Assembly (NCBI GenBank): GCA_018062085.1
Contig: JAGOSY010000008.1
Coordinates: 124,001 to 188,000 of the forward strand
Length of the DNA stretch: 64,000 nt
Source: a bacterium
Lineage (GTDB): Bacteria; Cyanobacteriota; Vampirovibrionia; Obscuribacterales; Obscuribacteraceae
Direction of reading: 5' to 3'
Part shown: positions 17,063 through 25,480 of the stretch, in pieces
Position numbering within the stretch: position 1 is the first letter of the stretch
How the letters are laid out: every line of letters starts with the position of its first letter
Translations under genes and position numbers: made by a program
The notes under the pieces: model-generated
The model's input: only the letters and a program-made list of their open reading frames with translations
What the model was told of the DNA's origin: nothing
Database searches by the model: none

Positions 17063-17497
17063 CTAGCCCGCCTGCTCATGGCAAACGATCTCATATTTAA
17101 TTCCTTCAAGATCTTTGAAGAACAAAGCATAGTAGCCAGGTGGAACATATTCGGGATACTCCCGTGGGGCACTGACTATCGTTGCTCCTATTGCTTTTAG
17201 CTCCAGATGTAGCCTGTCGACTTCAGCGCGAGACGAGGCCTGGAAGGCCAAATGATGAAGTGCCCCAGGTTTTCTGCGATTGATGGTCTCTTGGCTGAAC
17301 GCTTTTCTTGGTGAAGTAATGGCAAAGCACAAGCGTGGATGCTGCCACTCCACCACATGAAACTCGTGGTCGTCGATCACACCTTCTGAACGCTTTGTCG
17401 GATCGAAGCCCAATAGCGGTAGAAGTTTGTCGTAGAATGGCACGGCAATGCTCATGTCTTTGACTGTGATTTGGATATGATCAATTATTGGTTCCAA
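17063..17497 (-). CDS. VOC family (glyoxalase/dioxygenase superfamily) protein
   Basis: 144 aa. The paired beta-alpha-beta-beta-beta modules start with IDHIQITVKDMSIAVPFYDK and PGALHHLAFQASSRAEVDRL, and the protein ends with YYALFFKDLEGIKYEIVCHE. His in IDHI, His in HHLAF and the Glu in KYEIV are the expected metal ligands of the vicinal-oxygen-chelate fold (PF00903). Reaction unknown; single-domain members include lyases, isomerases and resistance proteins. TTG is the only start because an in-frame stop lies three codons upstream. Confidence 0.8.
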   Translation of the reverse strand: MEPIIDHIQITVKDMSIAVPFYDKLLPLLGFDPTKRSEGVIDDHEFHVVEWQHPRLCFAITSPRKAFSQETINRRKPGALHHLAFQASSRAEVDRLHLELKAIGATIVSAPREYPEYVPPGYYALFFKDLEGIKYEIVCHEQAG

Positions 17498-17570
17498 GAG
17501 TATTTACCAAGAGTATTTTTCGAGTGAGGGCAACGTTATTATAAAGCCATTGAAAAGTGCTCTTAGTGTG

Positions 17571-17720
17571 ATGTTCTGCTTGTGCGGTTTTTTTACTTTC
17601 TCTTCTCTCTCCGTTTTGGGCTTGCCTGCATTGGCCTTGGAACCGTCGTTGGGGCATGCTAAGGTGCCACTCTTGCTAAACCGCCAACTATTGCCGATTG
17701 TCGTGCGTTGGCTGATATAA
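17571..17720 (+). other. Orphan signal-peptide reading frame in front of the 17708 gene
   Basis: A 49-codon ATG frame encoding a convincing secretion signal (MFCLCGFFTFSSLSVLGLPA, then LALEPSLGHAK) that stops at 17718-17720. The long gene that follows is in the -1 frame and is open back to 17663, upstream of any good start. The simplest reading is that this is the true N-terminus of the 17708-18532 gene, separated from it by a frame change somewhere in 17663-17718 (real mutation or sequence error). Confidence 0.4.
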
Positions 17721-18532
17721 CATCTGATCCAAATTATTTCGAATATTTCAAGGCGGAGGCTATTGCTGCTCAAACATTCTGCCATCTTGTATTGAATGGC
17801 AGTCTTTCTGAATACAGGTCATCGGGAGATAGCGACAATTCTGAGCGCAGGCGCGACGTGCTCTTTGGCTATAATCAGATACCTGTGCGCATTTCATATC
17901 TCAACGGTAGAATCACAAAAGCAGAAATTCGTTGGCGAATATTTGGTACCGGTAAGTTCAAACCTGCGGATCAGAGCAGCGTCGAGCAAGTTCTTAGAGA
18001 TAGAGCTAAGAAATCAGTTAGTCTGCGCGATTCGCTAATTGGAAAGAGCAAAGACGAGATTATTGGACTCTGTGGTGAACCTCCGTTGCAACTGGGCTTT
18101 AACGATATTTGGGATTGCCGGAGGGATATAACGGCAAATTGGTTTTATTGGGCCGGGCCGTTATATCCTATGCGGCTAGCTTGCAAAGGTGATATTTGCT
18201 TTGATGCTGGCATTATTACTTATGCACAAATACTTGAGTTGATGAGGTGGCGAATCTGTCAATTTCACGGTTCCAAGAATTCTAATGTGCCTGCAAATCT
18301 CGCTCATTGTGCTCTAACAGCTGCTGGACCGCAGGGCAAGACCATCACTGAGATTGTAGAGTTGTATGGCAAGCCACAAAGAATTGAAACATCAGGCGAA
18401 CAGCAGAAGATGATTTATCCTATTGCCCCTAACGCTTATTGCGAACTAACAATTACAAATGGAAAGTGTGAAGAGCATGTCGGCATGATGGCGCAGGTAG
18501 GTGGAGTACCCTACAGTGAGATGGATGATTAG
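17708..18532 (+). CDS. Hypothetical protein, possibly missing its signal peptide through a frame change
   Basis: 274 aa from a TTG with no ribosome site; the frame is open back to 17663 (GATLAKPPTIADCRALAD). Two similar halves are visible: GKSKDEIIGLCGEPPLQLGF near 115 and GKTITEIVELYGKPQRIET near 218. Both look like SmpA/OmlA-type units (a helix, then G.P..). There are several Cys, as in an exported protein. Function unknown. The signal-peptide frame at 17571 would fit at its N-terminus. Confidence 0.5.
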   Translation: MADITSDPNYFEYFKAEAIAAQTFCHLVLNGSLSEYRSSGDSDNSERRRDVLFGYNQIPVRISYLNGRITKAEIRWRIFGTGKFKPADQSSVEQVLRDRAKKSVSLRDSLIGKSKDEIIGLCGEPPLQLGFNDIWDCRRDITANWFYWAGPLYPMRLACKGDICFDAGIITYAQILELMRWRICQFHGSKNSNVPANLAHCALTAAGPQGKTITEIVELYGKPQRIETSGEQQKMIYPIAPNAYCELTITNGKCEEHVGMMAQVGGVPYSEMDD

Positions 18533-18550
18533 GTATTCCGAGAATTAGCT

Positions 18551-20389
18551 CTATCTCCGTCTTGCCAGTTCTCGCGCTTCATCGTAAATTTTATTCGCTT
18601 TTTCCTGTTGATTCATTTGATTCAACAGTTGCCCATAACCCTCCAGAGCTTGCTTCAGAATGCCACCACTAGCGGGTGGGCTCTTTCGCAGGCCTGCAAG
18701 CGCATTTTCATACAACGATTGTGCCAGAGCATAATTCTTTTGAGCGGCGCTGGTGCGAGCCACGTCAAGCATTTGGCTCGCGGTTTCGGGATCATCTTTT
18801 GCAAGATTTAATTGCTTAATTTCCAAAGCCTCTTGATATAGCTTTTGCGCCATTTCGTTGTGGCCACCGCGCTCAAGATCATATGCTGTTTTATTCAATT
18901 GAGCGGCCATATCTAAGCATTGGCGATGGCGAATACCACTCTTTTGAAACTCGATTTCTTTAGAGATAGACAGCAAAACATCCTGGCATTCAGGCGCTTG
19001 TTTCATATCTTTTGAATTTAACGCTGTGAGAATTTCCGAAAGCTCCTTGATTGCTCCTAAGTTCGGCTCACGGTTGGCTAATATTGATTTCAAAATAGTT
19101 CGATAGACTGACAAGGCCCCGGTTGGGTTGTCTGACTGGCGGTAGCATTCAGCAATCACTAGAAGTGTCTGGTTGAAGATAGGAAAACGATATGCTCCTA
19201 ATTGGCAGAGCGTATCAGTCGATTTGCCCCAGCCATGTTCTTTCATTGCCCTAATCAATTTAACTAGATCATGATTTAGGTCTGATTTAGTGAGCCAAAC
19301 CTTGGCCACGTATTCTGTTAGTTGTTCAACGTCATTCGCTGAAATTATGTCGAACATTGATATTAAGACATCGGCCGGTACAAACACTGAGTTGGACATG
19401 GTTTGTCTAAATAGTTGAAGTGTATCGTTTGATCTTTTTTCTGCCAGGTAATAAGCCAGCAACACTGAAGTCGAGGCTGAATCACGTTTCGTTGCTGCCT
19501 GACTTAGAAAAGCAGATTCGTTCTCATTGGTTAGATTGAAGTCTCTATGGGCGAAGGCGAAGGCTGCTAAATTCTTGATGGCGTCTTTATCTAGTTGTGA
19601 TGCCTCTACATATAGTGAGTTTGCTTCATTAGTTTTGTTGAGTCTGTCTTTGATTGAGGCGAGAATTAGCAGGTCTGAAACTAGTTTTCCATCCCGCGCT
19701 TGTAGTTTCTCTCTGAGTGCACGGGCGCGAGCGTAGAGTGGCTCTGCGTTTTGAATGGCAGTAATATCAGGGGCAGTCTTTATTGCTCTTCGCACAACTG
19801 CACTCCCGAAAAAGCGTGTGTCTAGTGCGTAATTGTCGTACTGCGGGCCGCTGTCCCAGTCGTTAGTGTCTTGGCTAACAGCCATTGGTAAGTTTGCCAT
19901 GGCCAGAATTTCGGCACGGGCTGTAGATTCAAGCGCCTGAACCAGAAGAATGTTGGCTCCTCCTTCTTTCTCTCGCTGTTCCAAGACGCGCAGATATAGC
20001 CTGTGTGCAGATTTGAAGTGTTGGGCGCACTCTAATTTGCCTGCTAGAGTTTCTGCTTCAATTAACTGTTGAGGAGTTTCTAAAGGAAGATGATCTATTT
20101 CGAAACTTGAGATATTTTGAAATTCGAGATTTTTTTTCTGATTCGAACTGTATCTTAGTAGACCGAAGTCGGCGAAGCCCCTACCATGCGCACGTTTACT
20201 TATACTGCCGTGTTGATCAAGGTATTCTTTGCCTTCATCTAGTACCGACTGGCGAGCTGGCAGGTCGTGGCAGAAAGACCCGTCGCCAGAGTGGGCGCAT
20301 GGTGCGCAGAGCACGGCCACGGTGGCTGCTGCCGTTATATAAAGAGTTCGTAAGTCGAGGTCTTTGAGAAAGCTGATTCCGCTGGTCAT
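18551..20389 (-). CDS. Large secreted TPR protein
   Basis: 612 aa from the ATG at 20389 with a GGAAG site; an ATG eight codons upstream (20413) is less well placed. The N-terminal hydrophobic stretch (TLYITAAATVAVLCAPCAHS) is a signal peptide. The body is helical with many TPR-like units, e.g. AHRLYLRVLEQREKEGG (about 125), EPLYARARALREKL, NEANSLYVEASQLDKDA, MAQKLYQEALEIKQLNLA and YALAQSLYENALAGL near the end. TPR arrays mediate protein-protein contact; the partner is unknown. Divergent from the deacetylase-like gene with about 70 bp between starts. Confidence 0.7.
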   Translation of the reverse strand: MTSGISFLKDLDLRTLYITAAATVAVLCAPCAHSGDGSFCHDLPARQSVLDEGKEYLDQHGSISKRAHGRGFADFGLLRYSSNQKKNLEFQNISSFEIDHLPLETPQQLIEAETLAGKLECAQHFKSAHRLYLRVLEQREKEGGANILLVQALESTARAEILAMANLPMAVSQDTNDWDSGPQYDNYALDTRFFGSAVVRRAIKTAPDITAIQNAEPLYARARALREKLQARDGKLVSDLLILASIKDRLNKTNEANSLYVEASQLDKDAIKNLAAFAFAHRDFNLTNENESAFLSQAATKRDSASTSVLLAYYLAEKRSNDTLQLFRQTMSNSVFVPADVLISMFDIISANDVEQLTEYVAKVWLTKSDLNHDLVKLIRAMKEHGWGKSTDTLCQLGAYRFPIFNQTLLVIAECYRQSDNPTGALSVYRTILKSILANREPNLGAIKELSEILTALNSKDMKQAPECQDVLLSISKEIEFQKSGIRHRQCLDMAAQLNKTAYDLERGGHNEMAQKLYQEALEIKQLNLAKDDPETASQMLDVARTSAAQKNYALAQSLYENALAGLRKSPPASGGILKQALEGYGQLLNQMNQQEKANKIYDEARELARRR

Positions 20390-20458
20390 CGGTGGCTTCC
20401 GTTTCTGTCTCATCCAGCACTCGCTACAAAAAAAATTGCATGTGATTGTTAACTTCTC

Positions 20459-21655
20459 GTGGCCTTTCGCTATTATACGCAGCAGTTCTCCAATAAGATA
20501 GACAACAGTACACAGTCACGTCGGTTCGAAGTACCATCATGGCCCTTCCGTGCTGATGCAGTGAGGAGTATTCTAATTTTAAGGGCCTCTCAACTTACTT
20601 TAAGCCGCCGCAGAAAATTGTTGACGTTTACAGCTATCTCAGCAATTGTTTGCGCCTGTATCGCATTCGATGAGGTCGACTTAGATGGCACGCCTATTGC
20701 TAGTGCAAAAATTGACGGCTCCACTGTGCCACTATTCTACGCAAAGCACTACAACTTCAATGCCTTTGGCATTGAGAAATTGCACCCTTTTGATGGCAAT
20801 AAGTATAAGCGTATTCACGACTATCTGATTACCCAGAAATTGAGAGTTGCCCGTGACTTCATCAGGCCTCAAGAAATAACTGACAAGCAATTATTGACGG
20901 TTCATACGCCGCGTTACATAGCAAGTTTGCAAGAGAGCAAGACTCTGGCGCACATACTTGAAATTCCTATCTTGGGTCGACTTCCCAGTTTTATGCTTGA
21001 TTGGCGCATCTTGCGTCCGATGCGCTTAGCATCAGAAGGCACCAGTGCCTCATGCGATGCTGCTCTGAAAACTCGTGTGGCAATCAATATTGGTGGCGGC
21101 TATCATCACGCAGCGTCAGATCAGGGTGGCGGTTTTTGCGTTTATAGCGATGCACCAATTGCAATAAAAGCTCTGCAAACCGCAGGCAAAATTAGGTCGG
21201 CTTTGGTAGTCGATACTGATGCTCATCAAGGTAACGGCTTTTCAGAGGTGGCTTGCAGTCTCAAGAATGTATACGTACTCGACTTCTATGATGAGTCGGT
21301 TTATCCGCGGCCCAAAGTTGAGGAAAGCTGGTCGGTTCCTCTTCGAGCGAGAACTGACGGGGCAACTTATTTGAAGAAATTGAAAGAGATCTTGCCACAG
21401 GCTATTGAAAAATATAGACCTGATTTGATTTATTACAATGCTGGCTCTGATGTGCTTGCAACAGATCCGTTGGCAACTTTGCTGTTGAGGCCGGAAGATT
21501 TAATTGAGCGAGACTATTTTGTTGTTCAGACAGCACTCAAGTACAAAATTCCAATCGCCATGGCCCTTGCCGGTGGCTATGGCTCACAATCGGCCATGGC
21601 CCAAGCTAGATCTATTGAGAAGATTTTGCATACTGTTGACGCCATCGTTCAATAG
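20459..21655 (+). CDS. Histone deacetylase-family (HDAC/AcuC/APAH-type) amidohydrolase
   Basis: 398 aa. All active-site motifs are present: HTPRYIASL, GGGYHHAASDQGGGFCVYSD (tandem His charge relay), VVDTDAHQGNGFSE (Zn ligands Asp and His), YNAGSDVLATDPL (third Zn ligand Asp) and LAGGYG (transition-state Tyr). The pattern is closest to single-domain bacterial/HDAC11-like members, which remove acetyl or acyl groups from amines (acetyl-lysine, acetylpolyamines or similar). Unusually, the first ~75 residues include a basic segment and a hydrophobic helix (LLTFTAISAIVCACIAF), suggesting a membrane anchor or signal. A fragment of its 3' end recurs at 33299-33333. Confidence 0.85.
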   Translation: MAFRYYTQQFSNKIDNSTQSRRFEVPSWPFRADAVRSILILRASQLTLSRRRKLLTFTAISAIVCACIAFDEVDLDGTPIASAKIDGSTVPLFYAKHYNFNAFGIEKLHPFDGNKYKRIHDYLITQKLRVARDFIRPQEITDKQLLTVHTPRYIASLQESKTLAHILEIPILGRLPSFMLDWRILRPMRLASEGTSASCDAALKTRVAINIGGGYHHAASDQGGGFCVYSDAPIAIKALQTAGKIRSALVVDTDAHQGNGFSEVACSLKNVYVLDFYDESVYPRPKVEESWSVPLRARTDGATYLKKLKEILPQAIEKYRPDLIYYNAGSDVLATDPLATLLLRPEDLIERDYFVVQTALKYKIPIAMALAGGYGSQSAMAQARSIEKILHTVDAIVQ

Positions 21656-21676
21656 ACAAATGTTCAAAGATAATGC

Positions 21677-21973
21677 TCAACTTTTATTTTCACTAGCCTC
21701 AAAGTGACAACCAGAATCTAAAAAGAGTGAATCGATTAGTAGATGTTTTGCTCTTCTATGAAAATATTCGGCATGGGCAATTCGCTTTTGTGATTCGTAT
21801 GAACGCGCCAACCATAATAGTGAAATAAGCAGTGGGCCGTTCTCTCCAGCGACTACCTTGGCACGTTTCAAGGCCTGCTGAAAACGAGCGGTGGCGTCTT
21901 CAAATTGCTGAGCTGATGTTGCATCGAACATCTGATCAAGGCAATTTTCAATCGACGTTAGATCAGCTTCCAT
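21677..21973 (-). CDS. Small helical (TPR-like) protein
   Basis: 98 aa, ATG preceded by GAGGTGATTGGAAG. Helical throughout: QQFEDATARFQQALKRAKVV and LWLARSYESQKRIAHAEYFH look like two TPR hairpins. No signal peptide. Lies convergent with the deacetylase-like gene (22 bp apart) and about 170 bp beyond the histidine kinase stop on the same strand. Unknown function. Confidence 0.5.
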   Translation of the reverse strand: MEADLTSIENCLDQMFDATSAQQFEDATARFQQALKRAKVVAGENGPLLISLLWLARSYESQKRIAHAEYFHRRAKHLLIDSLFLDSGCHFEASENKS

Positions 21974-22141
21974 CTTCCAATCACCTCAAGCCGAAAGTTA
22001 TGGCTCCAGCTCTGCGGCAGTAATTGCCGAGCAGAGCTTTGTAACTGCTAGTGATGCCAAGAAAGAAAACTGTTCAAATTTCAAAAGATATTTAGACGAT
22101 AGTAAAAAACCGTGACTAAGTCCGGTCAAAATCTTGAGCTG

Positions 22142-23947
22142 CTAGCTACTGGCTTGAGGCAGAGTAAATATGAAGCAGCTACCAGGCTGGCCATTGCTTT
22201 CTATCTCAATGGTGCCTCCATGTAGCTCCACTAGGGCTTTGCAAATTGCAAGGCCAAGGTCTGCACCCGTTTTTGGCTCATCCACTCTAACTTCTTTGAA
22301 GCGTTCGAAAATTAGGCTATGCAGCTCTGGTGCAATACCGGGGCCGCTATCGCGCACTGAAAACTGAATTAGAGATGATTTCATTTCTGCCCTGAGAACT
22401 ATCTCTTCTCCAGGTGGCGATACTTTCAAGGCATTGCCAATGAGATTAGTGAGCACTTGGCTAACCCGTTCAACGTCACAAGAAACATGCCCTTCAGCTT
22501 TTTCTATACGAACATTGCATTTTGCCTGTTGAGCCAGATCTGCTGTTAGCATTTGCGCTCGCTCTAGAATTTCGTTGCTGGAAAAATTACCCATTGAAAG
22601 GTTGAGTTTGCCACTTTCAATCTTGTCTAGGTCAAGTAAGTCGGTAATCAGCCGCGACATCTGCTTTGTCGACTGATCAGCCCGGCCGAGCATAATTTTG
22701 CCTTCCTGGTTGAGTTCGCCGAACATAGCTTCTTCAAACATTTCAAGGATGTGGCTTACTGCCGTCAGGGGGGAGCGCAAGTCATGGCTGACCATGCTGA
22801 CGACATGTTGTTTAAAGCGCTCTGCTTCCTTGAGTTTAGTGATATCGCGAAAAATCAGGATGAGAATCTCTTCTCGCTGCACAAAGCTCAAAGATACTAG
22901 ACAATTTATGGCCTTACCTGCGCTTGTGTTTAGTGTCGCTTCAAAACGACAGTCAGTAGTGCCACCACTGGCAGCGCGCGCAATAGTACTAATAGCCACT
23001 TCACTGTTTTCGCGATCTAGAATAGTCAGATAGCTTGAGCCCAGAAGTTTCTGGGCACTAATGCCAAGCAGGGCTTCTACAGAGGGGCTAACTGTTGTAA
23101 TTTTCAAGCTGTTGTCAATAACGCAGATGATGTCACCGGCATTTTCGATGATGATTCGCTCTCTATGTATAAGTGCCTCAATTTCAGCGGCCATATTGTG
23201 CAAAACTTGGTCTAACTCAGAAATTTCATCGTTGCCCATAATTGGTGTGACTAGCGCCTCACCTTGGGCGATGCGTCGGCTGTGTTCGGTCAGATGGGCC
23301 AATCTTCTGGTTACAGACCTGGTCGTTAGAAATGCCAGCGAAACAGTCGCTAATATACTGACGATCAAAGATGCCCATAATTGCAAGTGCATCTGTTGCC
23401 GCAATTCTGCCTGAATAGAAGGATCAGTCACTGAAATCGCTTTTTGCCTTTCACCCAAGGCAATTAGCTCAGGGCTGATCAACCTCCCGGCAAGGTTTTG
23501 AGCTTGCATCCGCAGGCGCTGTACTTCTACTTTATTGCCATCCAAATAGGCCTGCTCTGCCTGTTTCACTAGACTGTTGCCTTGATCAATAATGTGTTCG
23601 ACCGCTTGCAGGGTGCTAAGGTCTTCCTTATTGTCAGTATTCTCGCGACCAATGAGAGCAGTGAGTTGCTGAATTTTTGTTTTTGCAGCTTCAATACGCT
23701 CTTTGCGATCGAGGCCAGCCGAGAATTTGTCTACCTTGAGCGTGATTGATCCCATGCCCATATATAGGTCATGGATCAGGCCATTGAGCAAAGTTGAAAT
23801 TGCTCGGGCATGCTCTGCTCGCGCTGCTGCACTTTCTAATTGAGATTGTAGGCTGGTCATGGTGGCTACGAAGTAGCAAGAAAAGACGAGCGGAATCGCC
23901 ACAATAATCAGGCCCTTGGCGACAATTCCAACTTTTACTCTGTTCAA
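22142..23947 (-). CDS. Membrane histidine kinase (HAMP-PAS-HisKA-HATPase) with a degenerate G2 box
   Basis: 601 aa. TM1 about 9-30, a ~150-residue helical sensor region, TM2 about 190-212, HAMP (TRRLAHLTEHSRRIAQGEA), PAS about 265-375, HisKA with intact phospho-acceptor VSHDLRSPLTAVSH (His about 392), and a HATPase domain with N box NLIGNALKVS, G1 DSGPGI and F box IFERF. The G2 box reads TGADLGLAICK, so the middle Gly of the usual G-x-G-x-G is Asp, which in studied kinases weakens ATP binding. TTG start in the same GAGAATTGAAC context as its paralogue at 30608-32458. No response regulator is adjacent. Confidence 0.88.
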   Translation of the reverse strand: MNRVKVGIVAKGLIIVAIPLVFSCYFVATMTSLQSQLESAAARAEHARAISTLLNGLIHDLYMGMGSITLKVDKFSAGLDRKERIEAAKTKIQQLTALIGRENTDNKEDLSTLQAVEHIIDQGNSLVKQAEQAYLDGNKVEVQRLRMQAQNLAGRLISPELIALGERQKAISVTDPSIQAELRQQMHLQLWASLIVSILATVSLAFLTTRSVTRRLAHLTEHSRRIAQGEALVTPIMGNDEISELDQVLHNMAAEIEALIHRERIIIENAGDIICVIDNSLKITTVSPSVEALLGISAQKLLGSSYLTILDRENSEVAISTIARAASGGTTDCRFEATLNTSAGKAINCLVSLSFVQREEILILIFRDITKLKEAERFKQHVVSMVSHDLRSPLTAVSHILEMFEEAMFGELNQEGKIMLGRADQSTKQMSRLITDLLDLDKIESGKLNLSMGNFSSNEILERAQMLTADLAQQAKCNVRIEKAEGHVSCDVERVSQVLTNLIGNALKVSPPGEEIVLRAEMKSSLIQFSVRDSGPGIAPELHSLIFERFKEVRVDEPKTGADLGLAICKALVELHGGTIEIESNGQPGSCFIFTLPQASS

Positions 23948-24258
23948 TTCTCAGTGCCTATAGCGTGCTTAAGAACTCTGCTTCAGATATAGATATACAG
24001 TTCTATTTCTTACGTCGCACGCGCGAAGTATAGCAAAGCTTTAAATACAGCACATAGCGGTAAAACGGTCGTACAGCGAAAAGGCGCATGGGCTGCGTAT
24101 TTCTACGAAGAATTTGTCTGTTCGCGCCGGTCAATTGTCCGGGTTTAGTCATTTCGATGAATTACTGTTAAGGCATCGGAAATCACCGGCTAGGCCGGAG
24201 CAACGACCGAGAATTTTGTATCAGTAAACAATAAGAGTTAAACAAGGAGATCGCAGTT
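23948..24258. other. Divergent intergenic region
   Basis: 311 bp between the divergent kinase and Q/N-rich genes, with no open frame of note. It must carry both promoters. One GC palindrome (CCGGCTAGGCCGG at 24188-24200) lies about 60 bp before the Q/N-rich gene; its role is unknown. An AGGAG ribosome site is present at 24246-24250. Confidence 0.4.
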
Positions 24259-25320
24259 ATGAGTCATTTTGAGAACACTGAGCTTGCCAGAAGCGTCGAG
24301 CCGAACATTAGCGAAAATGCAAGTAATGCCTTATTTGCCGACAGCATGCCCCCTTTCAAAGTGGCGTTAAGACAGGAAGCAAAACCTATACTACTAGCCT
24401 CCAATGACTCTAACTCAGGCTGCAGCACAAGTGACTCTGGCTCAGGCTGTAGCACAAGGGATGTGCCATCACCAGTAGAGCCGCATACACCACCGCCAGT
24501 AGAGCAGCCTGCACCAACACAAATTGAGATAAAACCAGTATTTTCGCAGCAACAAGGCCAAGAACAAGGGCAAGAGCAAAGACAAGACCAAGCACAACAG
24601 CAGAAGGCAGAAGCCAATGCCAATGCTAAACTCCAGAACGAGAACCAGCTTTCTAACACCGGCAATGTAAATGGAAGTGTAGAAAATACAGTTGGCAATA
24701 CTTTAGATAGTAAAAATACCAACGCTAATGCCAACGCTTTAGATAATAAAGTGACCAATACAGCTGGCGGCGCCACTGTCGATGCTAGCAGTGCTAATAG
24801 AAATGCCAATAACATCAATGTTGGCGGCAATTCTTACAAATCATATTCCAATGCTAGAGGTGAAGCTCTACCAGGAAACGACTGCCAAACTTTTGCAGTC
24901 AGACTTGATGGACATTTCCTGGGTACCGGAGGCGCAGTTGGACTTTCAAACTCTGACAATAAGTGTATTGAAGCCAAGGCTGTGAAAGTCAACTGTGATG
25001 CTACAGACACGATGAGCAGGGCCAATATAAACAACTCTCACGCTGAGCAAAGCTGGCTGCAGTTTGCTGACAAAAACCAAAAGGCCGAGATCATCGATCA
25101 TGGTATCAAGAATGCCAAGCACATTTCAGATAATGTCGTGGCGAAGTCTGCCGAGTGCGTCCAGGGTGAGAAACAAGTGGCTCCACCAGTGCCTGTTCGC
25201 CAAGAGGAACGTAGAGAAGTCAGTCAGGGTAATTATGCGACAAAAGACGAAATACAAGCCTTAGAACAGCGCACAAACTCGAAACTAAACGCGGTTCACA
25301 GATTCAATATGCAAAAGTAG
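24259..25320 (+). CDS. Q/N-rich protein with C-terminal Cys-containing domain
   Basis: 353 aa, strong AGGAG site. Segments in order: a charged N-terminus; a duplicated Cys unit (SNSGCSTSD, SGSGCSTRD, about 53-67); a Pro-rich linker; a Gln-rich tract (QQQGQEQGQEQRQDQAQQQK); a long Asn/Ala-rich low-complexity region; and then a compact domain from about 212 (NDCQTFAVRLDGHFLGTGGA, DNKCIEAKAVKVNCDATD, AKSAECV). The compact domain recurs in the next gene. There is no signal peptide or membrane helix. The Q/N content resembles scaffold or prion-like proteins. The duplicated GCST unit makes it a tentative substrate for the neighbouring MNIO enzyme. Function unknown. Confidence 0.65.
   Translation: MSHFENTELARSVEPNISENASNALFADSMPPFKVALRQEAKPILLASNDSNSGCSTSDSGSGCSTRDVPSPVEPHTPPPVEQPAPTQIEIKPVFSQQQGQEQGQEQRQDQAQQQKAEANANAKLQNENQLSNTGNVNGSVENTVGNTLDSKNTNANANALDNKVTNTAGGATVDASSANRNANNINVGGNSYKSYSNARGEALPGNDCQTFAVRLDGHFLGTGGAVGLSNSDNKCIEAKAVKVNCDATDTMSRANINNSHAEQSWLQFADKNQKAEIIDHGIKNAKHISDNVVAKSAECVQGEKQVAPPVPVRQEERREVSQGNYATKDEIQALEQRTNSKLNAVHRFNMQK
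24406..24459 (+). repeat. Tandem 27-bp repeat encoding a GCST unit
   Basis: Two adjacent 27-bp copies (24406-24432, 24433-24459) matching at 23 of 27 positions and keeping the frame. They encode DSNSGCSTS and DSGSGCSTR. Confidence 0.8.
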
Positions 25321-25343
25321 CAGAAAAAAGCAAATGATCAGGC

Positions 25344-25372
25344 GAATCGATATGGCTCCGGCCTATCGATTC
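25344..25372. terminator. Hairpin between the two paralogous genes
   Basis: Perfect 9-bp inverted repeat (GAATCGATA 25344-25352, TATCGATTC 25364-25372) with an 11-nt loop, 24 nt after the stop of the first gene. No T-run follows, so it may be a processing or partial termination site rather than a full terminator. Confidence 0.4.
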
Positions 25373-25480
25373 CCTGGAGGCAATCGTTGATCAAATGTAA
25401 TCTTATATACAGCACAGCACAGCCCCAGAGGCAGTTGGCCCTGGCCGACGGCTGCATTATTTTATAGAGGTTTTATTATC

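Noticed and set aside
24264..24830. 188-aa open frame antisense to the Q/N-rich gene
   Set aside because: It is the reverse reading of low-complexity repeats (Leu/Ser/Cys-rich), has no ribosome site, and the plus-strand gene has a strong one.
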